64,000 nucleotides of DNA from Nitrospirota bacterium (GCA_020851375.1 JADZCV010000044.1:1-64000), one strand, 5' to 3'; counted from the stretch's first letter, positions 7,856 to 16,461 are shown. The notes: generated by a model not told the origin, from the letters alone. Numbers and translations are program-made.

Positions 7856-8482
7856 TCAGAAGGGTACCTTTAGTCCAAGACCTATATAATTCCTGTCAAT
7901 CATGTAGTAAGGAATCACACGGTCATCTCCTGTGTAGACGCGGAGGGCATTTAAGGATGTATGGACAAGGGCAGCCATAAATATCTTGCTTCTGTCAATG
8001 CCTGTAGTGTCTGAGATGCCAATAGGGTCAAACTTGCCATTCTTGTATGGGGCTACATAATAGGCATAAGCTGTATACCATAGAAAATCCGTCATGCTGA
8101 AGAGCATCAGCGCACGATTGTATGTTGTGTTGTTTTCCCGGTACTGACTTAGTGCGAGTTCAAAGGTGCAGTTGGATGCCACTTCTCCTGCAAGGTGATA
8201 ACCCGGTTTCGCCTTATTATCAATCTTTGTAACTGTACTCAGTCCAAGGAAGAAGCTGTTTTTGTCTCTGGTAAAGAAATTCAGGTTGTTGCCTTCTGCC
8301 CCAGCCTGATTCGCTATTAAATAGTGTCCTGTTTCATGAATACTGAGATTTGTCAGAAATGCCAGTCCAATTAAAGAAATGTCTTTAAGACCGGCCGCTG
8401 ATGCCTTTGGTAAGGATATTGATGATATTAAGGTTATAAATATGATCAATAATATTGATGATGTAATTTTTCTGCACTTCAC
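7856..8482 (-). CDS. Exported/membrane protein with HExxH motif, unknown
   Basis: 208 residues, no family recognised with confidence. Residues 1-30 look like a cleavable signal peptide (KASAA before Gly31) or a membrane anchor. A second hydrophobic stretch leads directly into IHETGHYLIA, giving H49-E50-x-x-H53, the zinc-binding motif of many metallopeptidases in a hydrophobic setting reminiscent of M50 site-2 proteases. AGEVASN near residue 100 may be part of the same fold. Later hydrophobic segments (about 120-140 and 168-185) suggest further membrane contact. No M50 NPDG-type motif is evident, so protease activity is not assured. The gene is AT-richer than its neighbours and stands alone. 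Confidence 0.6.
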   Translation of the reverse strand: MKCRKITSSILLIIFITLISSISLPKASAAGLKDISLIGLAFLTNLSIHETGHYLIANQAGAEGNNLNFFTRDKNSFFLGLSTVTKIDNKAKPGYHLAGEVASNCTFELALSQYRENNTTYNRALMLFSMTDFLWYTAYAYYVAPYKNGKFDPIGISDTTGIDRSKIFMAALVHTSLNALRVYTGDDRVIPYYMIDRNYIGLGLKVPF

Positions 8483-8659
8483 TGGCCTGCCTGTGCCTTA
8501 ATTGATGAATTTCAAACTGAATATCGGCAGGTGTTTACAACTACTTAATGAGCCATGCAGCAATTAAATAAGGCCTTAATGTTTTACTCTCTGACTCCGA
8601 ATAAACCTCAGCGCCTGAAAGCTGACGAACAAAATATTACAATCAACAGGAAACCACAT

Positions 8660-8914
8660 ATGAAAATTAATGAGATTGAAAATCATGCATCGCATCATCT
8701 CAATAAAGGCCCACTGAGCGGAAAAGGGAAGAAAAAAAAGGATTACTCTTTAAGCCTGCATGTTAACGGACAAGCAGGGCACGTATCAGTTAAGGTTATA
8801 GACAATAAGTCAAAAGAAACTATCAGTGAACCCTCATCGCAGGAGCTGCGGGAAATTCACGATCAGATATACGATATGGCAGGAAGATTATACGACAAAA
8901 AAGTGTTAAAATAG
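8660..8914 (+). CDS. Small FlaG-like protein
   Basis: 84 residues from the ATG at 8660, which has AGGAAA seven bases upstream; an upstream in-frame ATG at 8555 has no such site. A basic linker (GKGKKKK) precedes SLSLHVNGQAGHVSVKVIDN and a helical C-terminus. This resembles the FlaG domain, which controls flagellar filament length, but the IPPEE motif is degenerate. No flagellar genes are in the window. The function is uncertain and the family link is weak. Confidence 0.5.
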   Translation: MKINEIENHASHHLNKGPLSGKGKKKKDYSLSLHVNGQAGHVSVKVIDNKSKETISEPSSQELREIHDQIYDMAGRLYDKKVLK

Positions 8915-8920
8915 CCGGGC

Positions 8921-9274
8921 TTATCCCGATTTACTCTTTTTGAGAAATTCTGCCAGTGCAACTGCATTGTTGTATTTCATGTCCCTTGCGCTGAATAAAA
9001 GTGTTATAACACCTTTTTTTGCCTCCTTCATAAGGAGCCGGCATTTATCCGTCTGAGACTCAAGCTCAATGAAGTAGCGGCGCCGGAACTCATCCCATTT
9101 ATCAGGGTCGTGATTAAACCAGCGGCGAAGGGAATCACTGGGAGCCAGATCTTTAAACCAGCCGTCTAATTTGAGTGAATCCTTGCTGACGCCGCGCGGC
9201 CAGAGCCTGTCCACGAGGTATCTGCAACCATCATCAGGCTCTGTACTGTCATAGACACGTTTCAGTTTAATCAT
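8921..9274 (-). CDS. DUF488 family protein
   Basis: About 117 residues from ATG 9274 (GGAAG just upstream); an ATG at 9301 would add nine residues and overlap the upstream gene more. The DUF488 signature is clear: RVYDSTEPDDGCRYLVDRLWPRG-like N-terminus (Trp-Pro-Arg-Gly conserved) and a C-terminal helix with AVALAEFLKK. The biochemical role of the family is unknown. It follows yaiI with a short overlap, so the two are likely co-transcribed. Confidence 0.8.
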   Translation of the reverse strand: MIKLKRVYDSTEPDDGCRYLVDRLWPRGVSKDSLKLDGWFKDLAPSDSLRRWFNHDPDKWDEFRRRYFIELESQTDKCRLLMKEAKKGVITLLFSARDMKYNNAVALAEFLKKSKSG

Positions 9275-9281
9275 ACTTCCA

Positions 9282-9725
9282 TCACACTCTGATGCCTTCA
9301 ATCAATTCTATAAAGTTCTCCCTGAACCTGTCATCGTCATCCCTGTGTCTTGCTCTGGGTCCCTTAACACGTCCGCCACCCCGCCTCTGTCTCGCTGATT
9401 GATGCCTCTTTTCGAGAAGTGAATCAATGGTGCGCTCTGTATAAACCCTGCCTGACGGGGAGATGGCATGAACACCGTTTCCAAGCACCAGGGAAGCCAA
9501 CCCGTAGTCAGAAGTAACTACTATATCGCCTGATGAAGCCCTGTTAATTATCGCAATGTCAACTGCCTGAAATGAAGAATCAACCCGCAGGACCGACATT
9601 CCTTCACGCTCATTAATATTATGGGCCATGCTGACAACCATAGTAACCCTTACACCACGCCGAAGGGCCTCTTCATGTATTATATCCCTTACAGGACATG
9701 CATCTGCATCTACATAAATCTGCAT
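9282..9725 (-). CDS. yaiI: YaiI/YqxD family (DUF188) protein
   Basis: 147 residues. The start MQIYVDADACPV is the hallmark of the family, which is related to PIN-like nucleases and has conserved Asp residues (DADACP, VTSDYGLA). The C-terminal region is Arg-rich (RQRRGGGRVKGPRARHRDD), as usual for DUF188, and suggests nucleic-acid contact. Activity has not been established for the family to my knowledge. It lies nine bases after the glutamate dehydrogenase stop and overlaps the DUF488 upstream start. Confidence 0.85.
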   Translation of the reverse strand: MQIYVDADACPVRDIIHEEALRRGVRVTMVVSMAHNINEREGMSVLRVDSSFQAVDIAIINRASSGDIVVTSDYGLASLVLGNGVHAISPSGRVYTERTIDSLLEKRHQSARQRRGGGRVKGPRARHRDDDDRFRENFIELIEGIRV

Positions 9726-9734
9726 GGCAATTAT

Positions 9735-11000
9735 TTACGGATATAATCCCCTCGCCACGTGGGCATCAGCCAGTCTCCTGATCGAAATTGCCATGGCAGC
9801 CATCCTCATATCCACTTTCTCGGAGAGAGAAAATCCAAGCACCCTGTTAAATGCAGTAACAATAAAGTCATGAAGCTTCTCATTTATTTCCTTCTCCTTC
9901 CAGAAATATTTCTGCAAATTCTGAACCCATTCAAAATACGAGACAATAACCCCGCCGGAATTTGCAAGTATATCAGGGACAACGAATATTCCTCTTTCCC
10001 TCAAAACCGCATCCCCCTCTTTGGTTGTAGGGTTATTTGCCCCTTCGACAACCATTCTGCATCTTAATTTATGGGCATTATCTCCCCGGATCTGCCCTGA
10101 CAGCGCAGCAGGAATTACTACAGTGCACTCAGTCTCCAGCAACTCCTCATTTGAAATAATCTCTCCCTCAGGATAGCCCTGAAGTGTGCGCCTTGAATTC
10201 TTATGGTCAGTGACATTGCCTATATCCAAGCCGTTTTTGTTGTAGATGCCGCATGTGGAATCACTCACTGCCACAACCTTTATTCCCAATTCAGTCAGGA
10301 AGCGGGCAGCAAATGCGCCGACATTGCCAAAACCCTGGACGACAGCCGTTGCCCCCTCACAGTTAATTCCAAGGAGTTTCATGGACTCAATAACTACAGA
10401 TACAACACCCCTGCCTGTAGCCTCCTCCCTTCCGAGAGAACCGCCTATACAGATCGGCTTGCCTGTTACAACACCAGGCGCCGCATATCCCCTTTGATGA
10501 CTGTACGTATCCATCATCCATGCCATGACATGCTCATTAGTTCCAACATCAGGAGCCGGAATATCATTATCAGGACCTATTATTGGAAATATCTCTGCAG
10601 TGTAGCGTCTTGTAAGCCGCTGCAGCTCCTGCTTTGATAAACTCCTGGGGTTGCACCTTATGCCTCCCTTGGCGCCGCCATAAGGCAGGCCTGTCAGTGA
10701 ACACTTCCAGGTCATGTTCATTGCAAGCGATGCCACCTCGCCGAGGTTTACTTCCGGATGGTATCTGACCCCGCCTTTTGTAGGACCAAGAATGGAATCA
10801 TGCTGAACCCTGAACCCCTGAAAGATATGCACTTCTCCATTGTCCATCCTGATGGGCATTGTCACGCAAAGCGCCCTCTGCGGCAGTCTAAGCCTATTCC
10901 ATATATTAGGGTCGAGGCGAAACCACTCTGCAGCAGCATCAAACCGGGCCAGGACATCCCTGTATGATGATGAATCGAATTCTGATGGAATTTCAGTCAT
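9735..11000 (-). CDS. gdhA: Glutamate dehydrogenase (Glu/Leu/Phe/Val family)
   Basis: About 421 residues. It interconverts glutamate and 2-oxoglutarate plus ammonia with NAD(P). The N-terminal substrate domain has GPTKGGVRYHP and the active-site Lys region GLPYGGAKGGI. The Rossmann domain has VQGFGNVGAFAARFL. The APDVGTNEHVMAWMMD motif is typical of hexameric GDH. ATG 11000 is chosen because GAGGA lies seven bases before it; the upstream alternative at 11033 would overlap the MBL gene. Cofactor preference is not clear from the sequence. Leucine or valine dehydrogenase is unlikely given length and motifs. Confidence 0.9.
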   Translation of the reverse strand: MTEIPSEFDSSSYRDVLARFDAAAEWFRLDPNIWNRLRLPQRALCVTMPIRMDNGEVHIFQGFRVQHDSILGPTKGGVRYHPEVNLGEVASLAMNMTWKCSLTGLPYGGAKGGIRCNPRSLSKQELQRLTRRYTAEIFPIIGPDNDIPAPDVGTNEHVMAWMMDTYSHQRGYAAPGVVTGKPICIGGSLGREEATGRGVVSVVIESMKLLGINCEGATAVVQGFGNVGAFAARFLTELGIKVVAVSDSTCGIYNKNGLDIGNVTDHKNSRRTLQGYPEGEIISNEELLETECTVVIPAALSGQIRGDNAHKLRCRMVVEGANNPTTKEGDAVLRERGIFVVPDILANSGGVIVSYFEWVQNLQKYFWKEKEINEKLHDFIVTAFNRVLGFSLSEKVDMRMAAMAISIRRLADAHVARGLYP

Positions 11001-11010
11001 ATTACAATCC

Positions 11011-11841
11011 TCAACTAATCTCCATCCCATCATACGCCAGTTCTATGCCCGGCGGAAGATCACTATTCACTTTACTGTGATCAAACGTATGGGACAGGTG
11101 TGTTAGAAACGCACGCTCCGGCTTCAGCTCCCTTATGACTTCAATGGCCTGATCAAGACCATAGTGTTTTGCATGCGGTTGATACCTTGTTGCATCGAGA
11201 ATAAGTATTTTAGTCCCCTTAAGCTGCTCTTTCGTATCTTCAGGCATACCATTGCAGTCAGTAAGATACGAGACATCATTTATCCGGTACCCCAAAATGG
11301 TCAAATCCCCATGAAATATTTTAAGAGGCTTTATCCTGAGACCGTACAAAACAAAGTCGCTGCTGACAATATTAATATCGAGTCTCGGAATCCAGTCACT
11401 CCTTGCAGATCCATCGAAGATGTAACTGAATTTATGGCGTATGGTCTCCATGGTATCAGACCTGCCATAACATGGAATAGCTTCACCCTGAATATGGTTG
11501 AAAGAACGCAGGTCGTCTATGCCATGAATATGGTCTGCATGCGCATGTGTAAAAAGTACCGCATCTACCCTCTCTATACTGCATCTGAGGGCCTGAAACC
11601 TCAAATCTGTCGTTGTATCAATAAGTATGTTCCGTACTCCCGCTGCACGGTGATCAGCCCCGCCGGGACTGACTGATACAGCGGGGACAGAATTAAATTC
11701 TGTCCCCGTGTCTTCGGCAGTTATAAGAATAGATGACCGTGTCCTCTTGTTCCTTGGGTCATCTGACCTGCAGACATCACATTTACAACCGATTACAGGG
11801 ACGCCGGTTGACGTACCTGAACCGAGAAACAGGACTTTCAT
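11011..11841 (-). CDS. PhnP-like MBL-fold metallohydrolase
   Basis: About 276 residues. The N-terminus (KVLFLGSGTSTGVPVIGC) and the Zn motif HAHADH near residue 99 place it with the PhnP/cyclic phosphodiesterase branch of metallo-beta-lactamase proteins. CDVC near residue 22 matches the extra Cys site of that group. The substrate is unknown. Residues about 42-68 form an insertion between the usual beta strands SSILI and NILIDT; it contains a 27-base palindrome read in frame (see the repeat at 11682). ATG 11841 overlaps the ferredoxin stop (TAATG); a GTG at 11850 is the alternative. No phn genes are nearby. Confidence 0.8.
   Translation of the reverse strand: MKVLFLGSGTSTGVPVIGCKCDVCRSDDPRNKRTRSSILITAEDTGTEFNSVPAVSVSPGGADHRAAGVRNILIDTTTDLRFQALRCSIERVDAVLFTHAHADHIHGIDDLRSFNHIQGEAIPCYGRSDTMETIRHKFSYIFDGSARSDWIPRLDINIVSSDFVLYGLRIKPLKIFHGDLTILGYRINDVSYLTDCNGMPEDTKEQLKGTKILILDATRYQPHAKHYGLDQAIEVIRELKPERAFLTHLSHTFDHSKVNSDLPPGIELAYDGMEIS
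11682..11708. repeat. 27-base perfect palindrome inside the MBL gene
   Basis: CGGGGACAGAATT (11682-11694), a single A, then AATTCTGTCCCCG (11696-11708). The arms are 13 bases and exact. It codes for residues about 48-57 of the MBL protein without breaking the frame. GGGGACAG/CTGTCCCC palindromes are common as dispersed REP-type repeats in many environmental bacteria. Classification as a REP/MITE remnant is inference. Confidence 0.7.
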
Positions 11842-12167
11842 TATCCCCACGCACTATCCGGAATTACGAGCCTTTCTACAGGTTTGCCGTTTTCAATGTG
11901 CTGATCCAATATTTCATTGACATGTTCCGGTTTCACCCCCTGATACCATACGGCATCCGGGTATACAATCACAATCGTTCCTGAGCTGCACATTCCGACA
12001 CATGTAGAACCGGTAAGAATGACCCTGCCAAACAAGCCTCTTTTCTCCATCTCTTCAGAAAATTTCATAACAACCGGTTGCGCACCCTTTTCTCCGCATG
12101 ATCCTTTGGGATGCCCCGGTTGACGGGTGTTAGTGCAGACAACAATATGGTGTTTTGGCTTAGGCAT
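11841..12167 (-). CDS. Thioredoxin-like [2Fe-2S] ferredoxin
   Basis: 108 residues. Cysteines C11, C24, C56 and C60 have the spacing of the thioredoxin-like 2Fe-2S ferredoxin family related to the NuoE fold, with RQPGHPKGSC and STCVGMC. It is probably a soluble electron carrier or sensor; the partner is unknown. A strong GAGGAGG precedes the ATG. It is first in a run with the MBL gene and gdhA. The 139 bases upstream, shared with divergent rnr, hold TGTCAA at 12226-12231 (TTGACA on the minus strand) but no convincing -10 box. Confidence 0.85.
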   Translation of the reverse strand: MPKPKHHIVVCTNTRQPGHPKGSCGEKGAQPVVMKFSEEMEKRGLFGRVILTGSTCVGMCSSGTIVIVYPDAVWYQGVKPEHVNEILDQHIENGKPVERLVIPDSAWG

Positions 12168-12306
12168 CTTGAATTCCTCCTCTTTTAAAATATAGAAAAA
12201 TACGTTAACCTATAAGGAGGCTTACTGTCAAGTCGGCTTCATGGCCGGCTTCAGACAGGGAATGATCACAGCACTGCCGTATGGTCTGATAATGGAGGAC
12301 TGAGGA

Positions 12307-14421
12307 ATGAAGTTTACACGAAACGATATACTGAGGCTTATGCAGGGCAGGGCATACCGTCCCCTTCTGCTCACAGAACTGATGGCAGTACTATCAGTAC
12401 CAAAGAAGAAACAGGATACGTTCTACGAAACATTGGAAAAGATGCTGGGTGATGGCTTGATAGTCAGGATACGCGGGGACCGCTACGGCCTTCCTGAGAA
12501 GATGAATCTTGTAACAGGCGTTCTTCAGGGTCATGCAGACGGTTACGGTTTTGTGATCTCCGGTACAGAAGGCATACAGGATGTGTTCATCCCCCGCAGG
12601 AGCATGATGGGGGCGATGCATAACGACAAAGTGGTCGCGAGAATCGAGGCATCCGGAAGAGACGGTAAGAGAGAGGGACGAATTATCAGAATTATTGAGA
12701 GATTTCACAAAAAGATTGTAGGCCGGTTTGAAAAGGGAAGGAATTTTGGTTTCATCATACCGACAGACAGAAAAATATGTTATGACCTTTTCATTGCCCC
12801 CAAATACTTCCATGGGGCAAAGGACGGCGACCTTGTCGTAGCTGAAATCACTGCATACCCTCAGAAGTCGCGGAACCCGGAAGGTGAGATTATAAAGGTC
12901 CTTGGAAAGGCAACGACACCTGGCATTGACACAGAGGTGATAATTGAAGAATACGGGCTTCCAGCGGTATTCTCCCAGGAGATTCTGTCAGAGGCGGAAT
13001 CTCTTCCGGATGAGGTTACAAATGAAATGATGCAGGGCCGGCGGGACCTTCGCAGCCTTACGACAGTGACAATTGACGGGGAAAGGGCAAAGGATTTTGA
13101 CGATGCTGTTTCTATTGAAAAAACTGCCGGAGGGAAATATATCCTGTGGGTACATATTGCAGATGTAAGCCACTATGTCCCGTGGGACTCTCCCCTTGAT
13201 CAGGAGGCATACTCGCGCGGAACAAGCGTCTACCTGCCTGACCGTGTAATACCTATGTTCCCTGAGAAACTATCCAACCATATATGCAGTCTTAATCCAA
13301 AGACGGACCGTCTTACCATGACTGTAGAAATGCTGTTTGATCACAACGGCATCCGGACTGATTATAAGATTTATGAAAGCGTTATCAACAGCAATGAGAG
13401 GATGACATATACCAATGTCAGCAAGGTACTGCAAGATCAGGATCAGGAAATAATATCCAGATATGCAGGGCTTGTGGACACATTTCTGCTTATGAAGGAG
13501 CTGTGCCTTAAGATACGCTCCAAACGGATGAAGCGTGGCAGCATAGATTTTGATCTGCCGGAGCCTGAGATAATACTGGACCTTCAGAGTAACACAATAG
13601 ACATCGTTAAATCAGTACGGAACATAGCACATCAAATAATTGAGGAGTTCATGATTTCCGCCAATGAAACAATTGCCCGCCACATGTCCGGCAAACCAAT
13701 TCCTTCAATTTACAGGGTGCACGAGCCGCCTGATGAAGACAAGATCTCTGAGTTCAACGAGTTTATATCGGAAATAGGTTACAGCCACAAGCTGATACAT
13801 CAGAATCCCAAAACATTCCAGAAATTGCTGCATAAATTGACCGGCAGGCCGGAAGAGGCATTGATTAACCAGCTCCTGCTGCGCACCATGAAGCAGGCAA
13901 GATATGCAGTAGAGAACATCGGGCACTTCGGCCTTGCGTCACAGCATTATACCCATTTTACATCGCCAATACGCAGATACCCTGACCTGATTGTGCACCG
14001 CCTGGTAAAGGATACCATTAAACGGCGTTATCTGAAAAAGGATATAAGGCAGCAGCTTGATGTCATCCTTCCTGAGATTGCAAGTCAGACATCAGCAAAA
14101 GAACGTATGGCAATGGATGCTGAAAGGGACGTTGTAGAATTGAAGAAGCTCCAGTATATGCAAAATAAGATCGGGACTCAATATGATGGTGTGATATCAG
14201 GGGTTACTTCATTCGGATTCTTCGTAGAACTGGAAGACATTCTTGTAGAAGGCCTCGTTCGTGTAACTTCAATGTATGACGATTTCTACAGGCTGGATGA
14301 GAAAGGACACAGACTTCTTGGTGACAGATCCAGGAAGATATACAGGCTTGGAGACAGCGTACGTGTTCGCCTTGAAAAGGTAAATATGGAAAACAGAAAG
14401 ATAGACTTCACCCTGGTATAA
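12307..14421 (+). CDS. rnr: Ribonuclease R
   Basis: 704 residues; a processive 3'-5' exoribonuclease of the RNase II/RNB family that degrades structured RNA and supports quality control. Domains in order: winged helix (1-65), two cold-shock/OB domains (about 66-200), the RNB catalytic domain with AKDFDDAV at 261-268, and a C-terminal S1 domain (about 620-704). The catalytic Asp residues are present. The basic C-terminal tail of E. coli RNase R is missing, as in many lineages. GGAGG lies upstream of the ATG. It is followed 15 bases later by two DUF507 genes. Confidence 0.93.
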   Translation: MKFTRNDILRLMQGRAYRPLLLTELMAVLSVPKKKQDTFYETLEKMLGDGLIVRIRGDRYGLPEKMNLVTGVLQGHADGYGFVISGTEGIQDVFIPRRSMMGAMHNDKVVARIEASGRDGKREGRIIRIIERFHKKIVGRFEKGRNFGFIIPTDRKICYDLFIAPKYFHGAKDGDLVVAEITAYPQKSRNPEGEIIKVLGKATTPGIDTEVIIEEYGLPAVFSQEILSEAESLPDEVTNEMMQGRRDLRSLTTVTIDGERAKDFDDAVSIEKTAGGKYILWVHIADVSHYVPWDSPLDQEAYSRGTSVYLPDRVIPMFPEKLSNHICSLNPKTDRLTMTVEMLFDHNGIRTDYKIYESVINSNERMTYTNVSKVLQDQDQEIISRYAGLVDTFLLMKELCLKIRSKRMKRGSIDFDLPEPEIILDLQSNTIDIVKSVRNIAHQIIEEFMISANETIARHMSGKPIPSIYRVHEPPDEDKISEFNEFISEIGYSHKLIHQNPKTFQKLLHKLTGRPEEALINQLLLRTMKQARYAVENIGHFGLASQHYTHFTSPIRRYPDLIVHRLVKDTIKRRYLKKDIRQQLDVILPEIASQTSAKERMAMDAERDVVELKKLQYMQNKIGTQYDGVISGVTSFGFFVELEDILVEGLVRVTSMYDDFYRLDEKGHRLLGDRSRKIYRLGDSVRVRLEKVNMENRKIDFTLV

Positions 14422-14436
14422 TGTTAATATATTTTC

Positions 14437-14718
14437 ATGAAATTCAAAAAAGAACGGGTTTCAATCCTTGCCACCGGTATTTTCGAAGGTCTCCTGAAGA
14501 ACGGACTTATTTCTGCAAACGTCCCGGCAGAAGAACTGATCAGAAAAATTGAAAATACTGTTATGGATGATCTGATGATCGAAGACAAACTCAATGAAGA
14601 GGTCCGGGAAATTCTGAAAAGTCATTCAAAACAGCTTGAGAAGGAGAGTGTAAATTATCAGAAGATGTTTCAGATGGTCAAAGACAAGCTTGTTAAGGAA
14701 AGGGGATTAATTCTCTGA
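14437..14718 (+). CDS. DUF507 family protein (first copy)
   Basis: 93-residue helical protein matching DUF507, a small family found in Aquificae, Nitrospirae and Deltaproteobacteria. The conserved parts are the N-terminal helix with a hydrophobic face and LKSHSKQLEKESVNYQKMFQ near the C-terminus. No signal peptide or membrane segment. It lies 15 bases downstream of rnr and one base before a diverged second copy, so all three are likely one operon. The function is unknown. Confidence 0.75.
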   Translation: MKFKKERVSILATGIFEGLLKNGLISANVPAEELIRKIENTVMDDLMIEDKLNEEVREILKSHSKQLEKESVNYQKMFQMVKDKLVKERGLIL

Positions 14719-14719
14719 T

Positions 14720-14992
14720 ATGATAATGAGCGAAGACAAGATAAACCATCTGTCACACCTAATTTTAAAGGGCATTAAGGATGCGCCCGTTACGTTCAAG
14801 GCAGACGATGTGTCGGTATTGAGGGAGATCAAACGTTTGATTTCCGCTGAGGTTCACATAGATGAAGAAGTGGATGCAATTGTAAGAAAAAAACTGGCCG
14901 CTTATACCAAAAAGACAGATGAAGGAACCCCTGACTGGAACCACCAGTATAATCGCTTCTTTGAAGAGGAGATGAGGAAGCGCAGGAGATAA
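14720..14992 (+). CDS. DUF507 family protein (second copy)
   Basis: 90 residues, also DUF507: ILKGIKDAPVTFKADD, then REIKRLISAEVHIDEEVDAIVRKKL, and a Tyr/Phe-rich C-terminus (WNHQYNRFFEEEMRKRRR). It shares the pattern of the preceding gene but at low identity, so the pair looks like an old tandem duplication, possibly a heterodimer. ATG 14720 or 14726 are both possible. The gene ends inside a bidirectional hairpin. Confidence 0.75.
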   Translation: MIMSEDKINHLSHLILKGIKDAPVTFKADDVSVLREIKRLISAEVHIDEEVDAIVRKKLAAYTKKTDEGTPDWNHQYNRFFEEEMRKRRR

Positions 14993-15007
14993 TCACCCTC
15001 TCCTGCG
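14981..15007. terminator. Bidirectional terminator hairpin between convergent operons
   Basis: CGCAGGAGA (14981-14989) and TCTCCTGCG (14999-15007) are exact 9-base arms around a 9-base loop. On the + strand the hairpin is followed by a T-rich stretch (TCTTTTCCTTT). It overlaps the ends of the second DUF507 gene and of the small membrane protein gene. Confidence 0.5.
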
Positions 15008-15226
15008 GGATATCTTTTCCTTTATCTCATGCAGTTTTGCATATTGTTTTGGAAATACGGTCCTGAGCTTGGACAAATTCCGCCTTACAAATGAGCTTGA
15101 CCTTGAGATTAACGCGATCCCGATTATAAACGGCACAAAACCAGGGAAAAATGGAAGCAGGAACCCTGCCAGTCCTATAACTATCAATACAGAACCGGCT
15201 GCAAAATAGACAGAGCGTTTAACCAT
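14993..15226 (-). CDS. Small membrane protein, PGPGW/DUF454-like
   Basis: 77 residues with two predicted membrane segments (about 7-26 and 29-44) joined by a short PFFPGFVPF turn, then a basic cytoplasmic tail. This pattern resembles the small PGPGW or DUF454 membrane proteins. It is the last gene of the sulfur-carrier operon, four bases after the JAMM protease gene. Its role there is unknown and it may be a passenger. Confidence 0.6.
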   Translation of the reverse strand: MVKRSVYFAAGSVLIVIGLAGFLLPFFPGFVPFIIGIALISRSSSFVRRNLSKLRTVFPKQYAKLHEIKEKISRRRG

Positions 15227-15229
15227 ATA

Positions 15230-15628
15230 CTACTGAAGGTCTGTAGCCGCTGTTGTAATTTCCCCGCCCGTTATATTGAAACTCCCGGTCTTTGTCTCCA
15301 TCCTGTCATTGACAGAGATGATTATGTAGACCGCCTCCGGATAATAGGCAAGCTCCACATCTGTCCGTGAAGGAAAGGCAGGGTGATTGGGGTGCGAATG
15401 GTATATTGCCTTGAGTTCCGTTCCAAGTGACCTCATCTCTTTAAAGACCCTCATCTGCTCAGCCGGATCCATAAGGTATCTTGTCCTTGACTGGTCAATA
15501 TTGGACATAGGATATATGTGCGATACCACGCCGTTTTTTCCACCAAGTATCCCGCAGCACTCGAGGGGAAAATCATTCTTTGCGTGTTCAATCATTGATT
15601 CCGCAATTTCAGGTGGAATTCTCAGCAT
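15230..15628 (-). CDS. mec: JAMM/MPN+ metalloprotease (Mec+ / QbsD type)
   Basis: 132 residues with a complete JAMM motif: E23 (LECCGILGG), H77 and H79 (HSHP), S87 and D90, in the canonical HxHx7SxxD spacing. Small bacterial JAMM proteins cut after the Gly-Gly of sulfur-carrier proteins: Mec+ of Mycobacterium releases cysteine from the CysO-Cys adduct, and QbsD trims the C-terminal residues of QbsE. In this operon both types of substrate are possible, since one carrier ends in GG and the other in GG-Phe-Ala. It lies 19 bases after the second moeB-like gene. Confidence 0.88.
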   Translation of the reverse strand: MLRIPPEIAESMIEHAKNDFPLECCGILGGKNGVVSHIYPMSNIDQSRTRYLMDPAEQMRVFKEMRSLGTELKAIYHSHPNHPAFPSRTDVELAYYPEAVYIIISVNDRMETKTGSFNITGGEITTAATDLQ

Positions 15629-15647
15629 GGATAACTGGGGACAACGG

Positions 15648-16454
15648 CTATATCTTAAGTGTACAGCTCTGCTCGTAGTCCATCAACCCGGTAATCTTTT
15701 TCTCTTTGCCACACAGAAAACAGTTTGGATCTTTTTGAGTCCTGACCTTCAGGAACTTCATACCAAGCGCATCATATATCAACAGGTGGGACGCAAGCGA
15801 GCTGCCTATTCCAAGCACCTCCTTGACAGCCTCTGTAGCCTGTATCACGCCGACTGTCCCGGCCAGGACGCCAAGGACGCCGGCCTCCTGACAACTTGGC
15901 ACAAGGCCCGGCGGAGGAGGCTCAGGATAAAGGCACCTGTAGCAGGGATGTCCGTCATGAGGCTTTAACGTGGTAACCTGTCCTTCAAACCTGAAGATAC
16001 TGCCGGAAATGAGCGGTTTTCCGCTGAAGAAACATGCATCATTTACAAGAAACCTTGTGGGGAAGTTATCTGACCCGTCAAGGACAAGGTCATAATCCTT
16101 TATTATATCCATTATATTCGCAGAAGAGAGCCTTTCCCTGTAAGGAACCACCTTAACATCAGGGTTCAATGCCCCAAGGGTTTCCCTTGCAGACTCAACC
16201 TTTGGTTTATTAAGCGTCTTCATGGAATGGAGTATCTGTCTCTGTAGATTGGACATATCAACGACATCGTCATCAATAATACCGATAGTGCCAACCCCTG
16301 CAGCGGCAAGATAGAGGGCAACAGGAGAGCCAAGCCCGCCTGCGCCGGTAATAAAGACCCTGGCTTCACAGAGCTTCTCCTGCCCCTTTCCACCAACTTC
16401 TGAAAGGATTATATGCCTGCTATATCTCTTAACCTGCTCCTCAGTAAAATCCAT
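15648..16454 (-). CDS. moeB: MoeB/ThiF/HesA-family E1 activating enzyme (second copy)
   Basis: 268 residues. The ATP site GAGGLGSP near residue 37, SNLQRQ, and DGSDNFPTRFLVND are standard for E1 adenylating enzymes. Two CxxC pairs (CYRC and CFLC) form the structural zinc site, and the conserved Cys is in PSCQEAGV. There is no rhodanese domain. It should adenylate the C-terminal Gly of a MoaD/ThiS-type carrier so that sulfur can be added as a thiocarboxylate. The nearest carrier is the GG-ending protein two genes upstream. It is a paralogue of the E1 at 18238-19038. Confidence 0.9.
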   Translation of the reverse strand: MDFTEEQVKRYSRHIILSEVGGKGQEKLCEARVFITGAGGLGSPVALYLAAAGVGTIGIIDDDVVDMSNLQRQILHSMKTLNKPKVESARETLGALNPDVKVVPYRERLSSANIMDIIKDYDLVLDGSDNFPTRFLVNDACFFSGKPLISGSIFRFEGQVTTLKPHDGHPCYRCLYPEPPPPGLVPSCQEAGVLGVLAGTVGVIQATEAVKEVLGIGSSLASHLLIYDALGMKFLKVRTQKDPNCFLCGKEKKITGLMDYEQSCTLKI

Positions 16455-16461
16455 ACAATTC

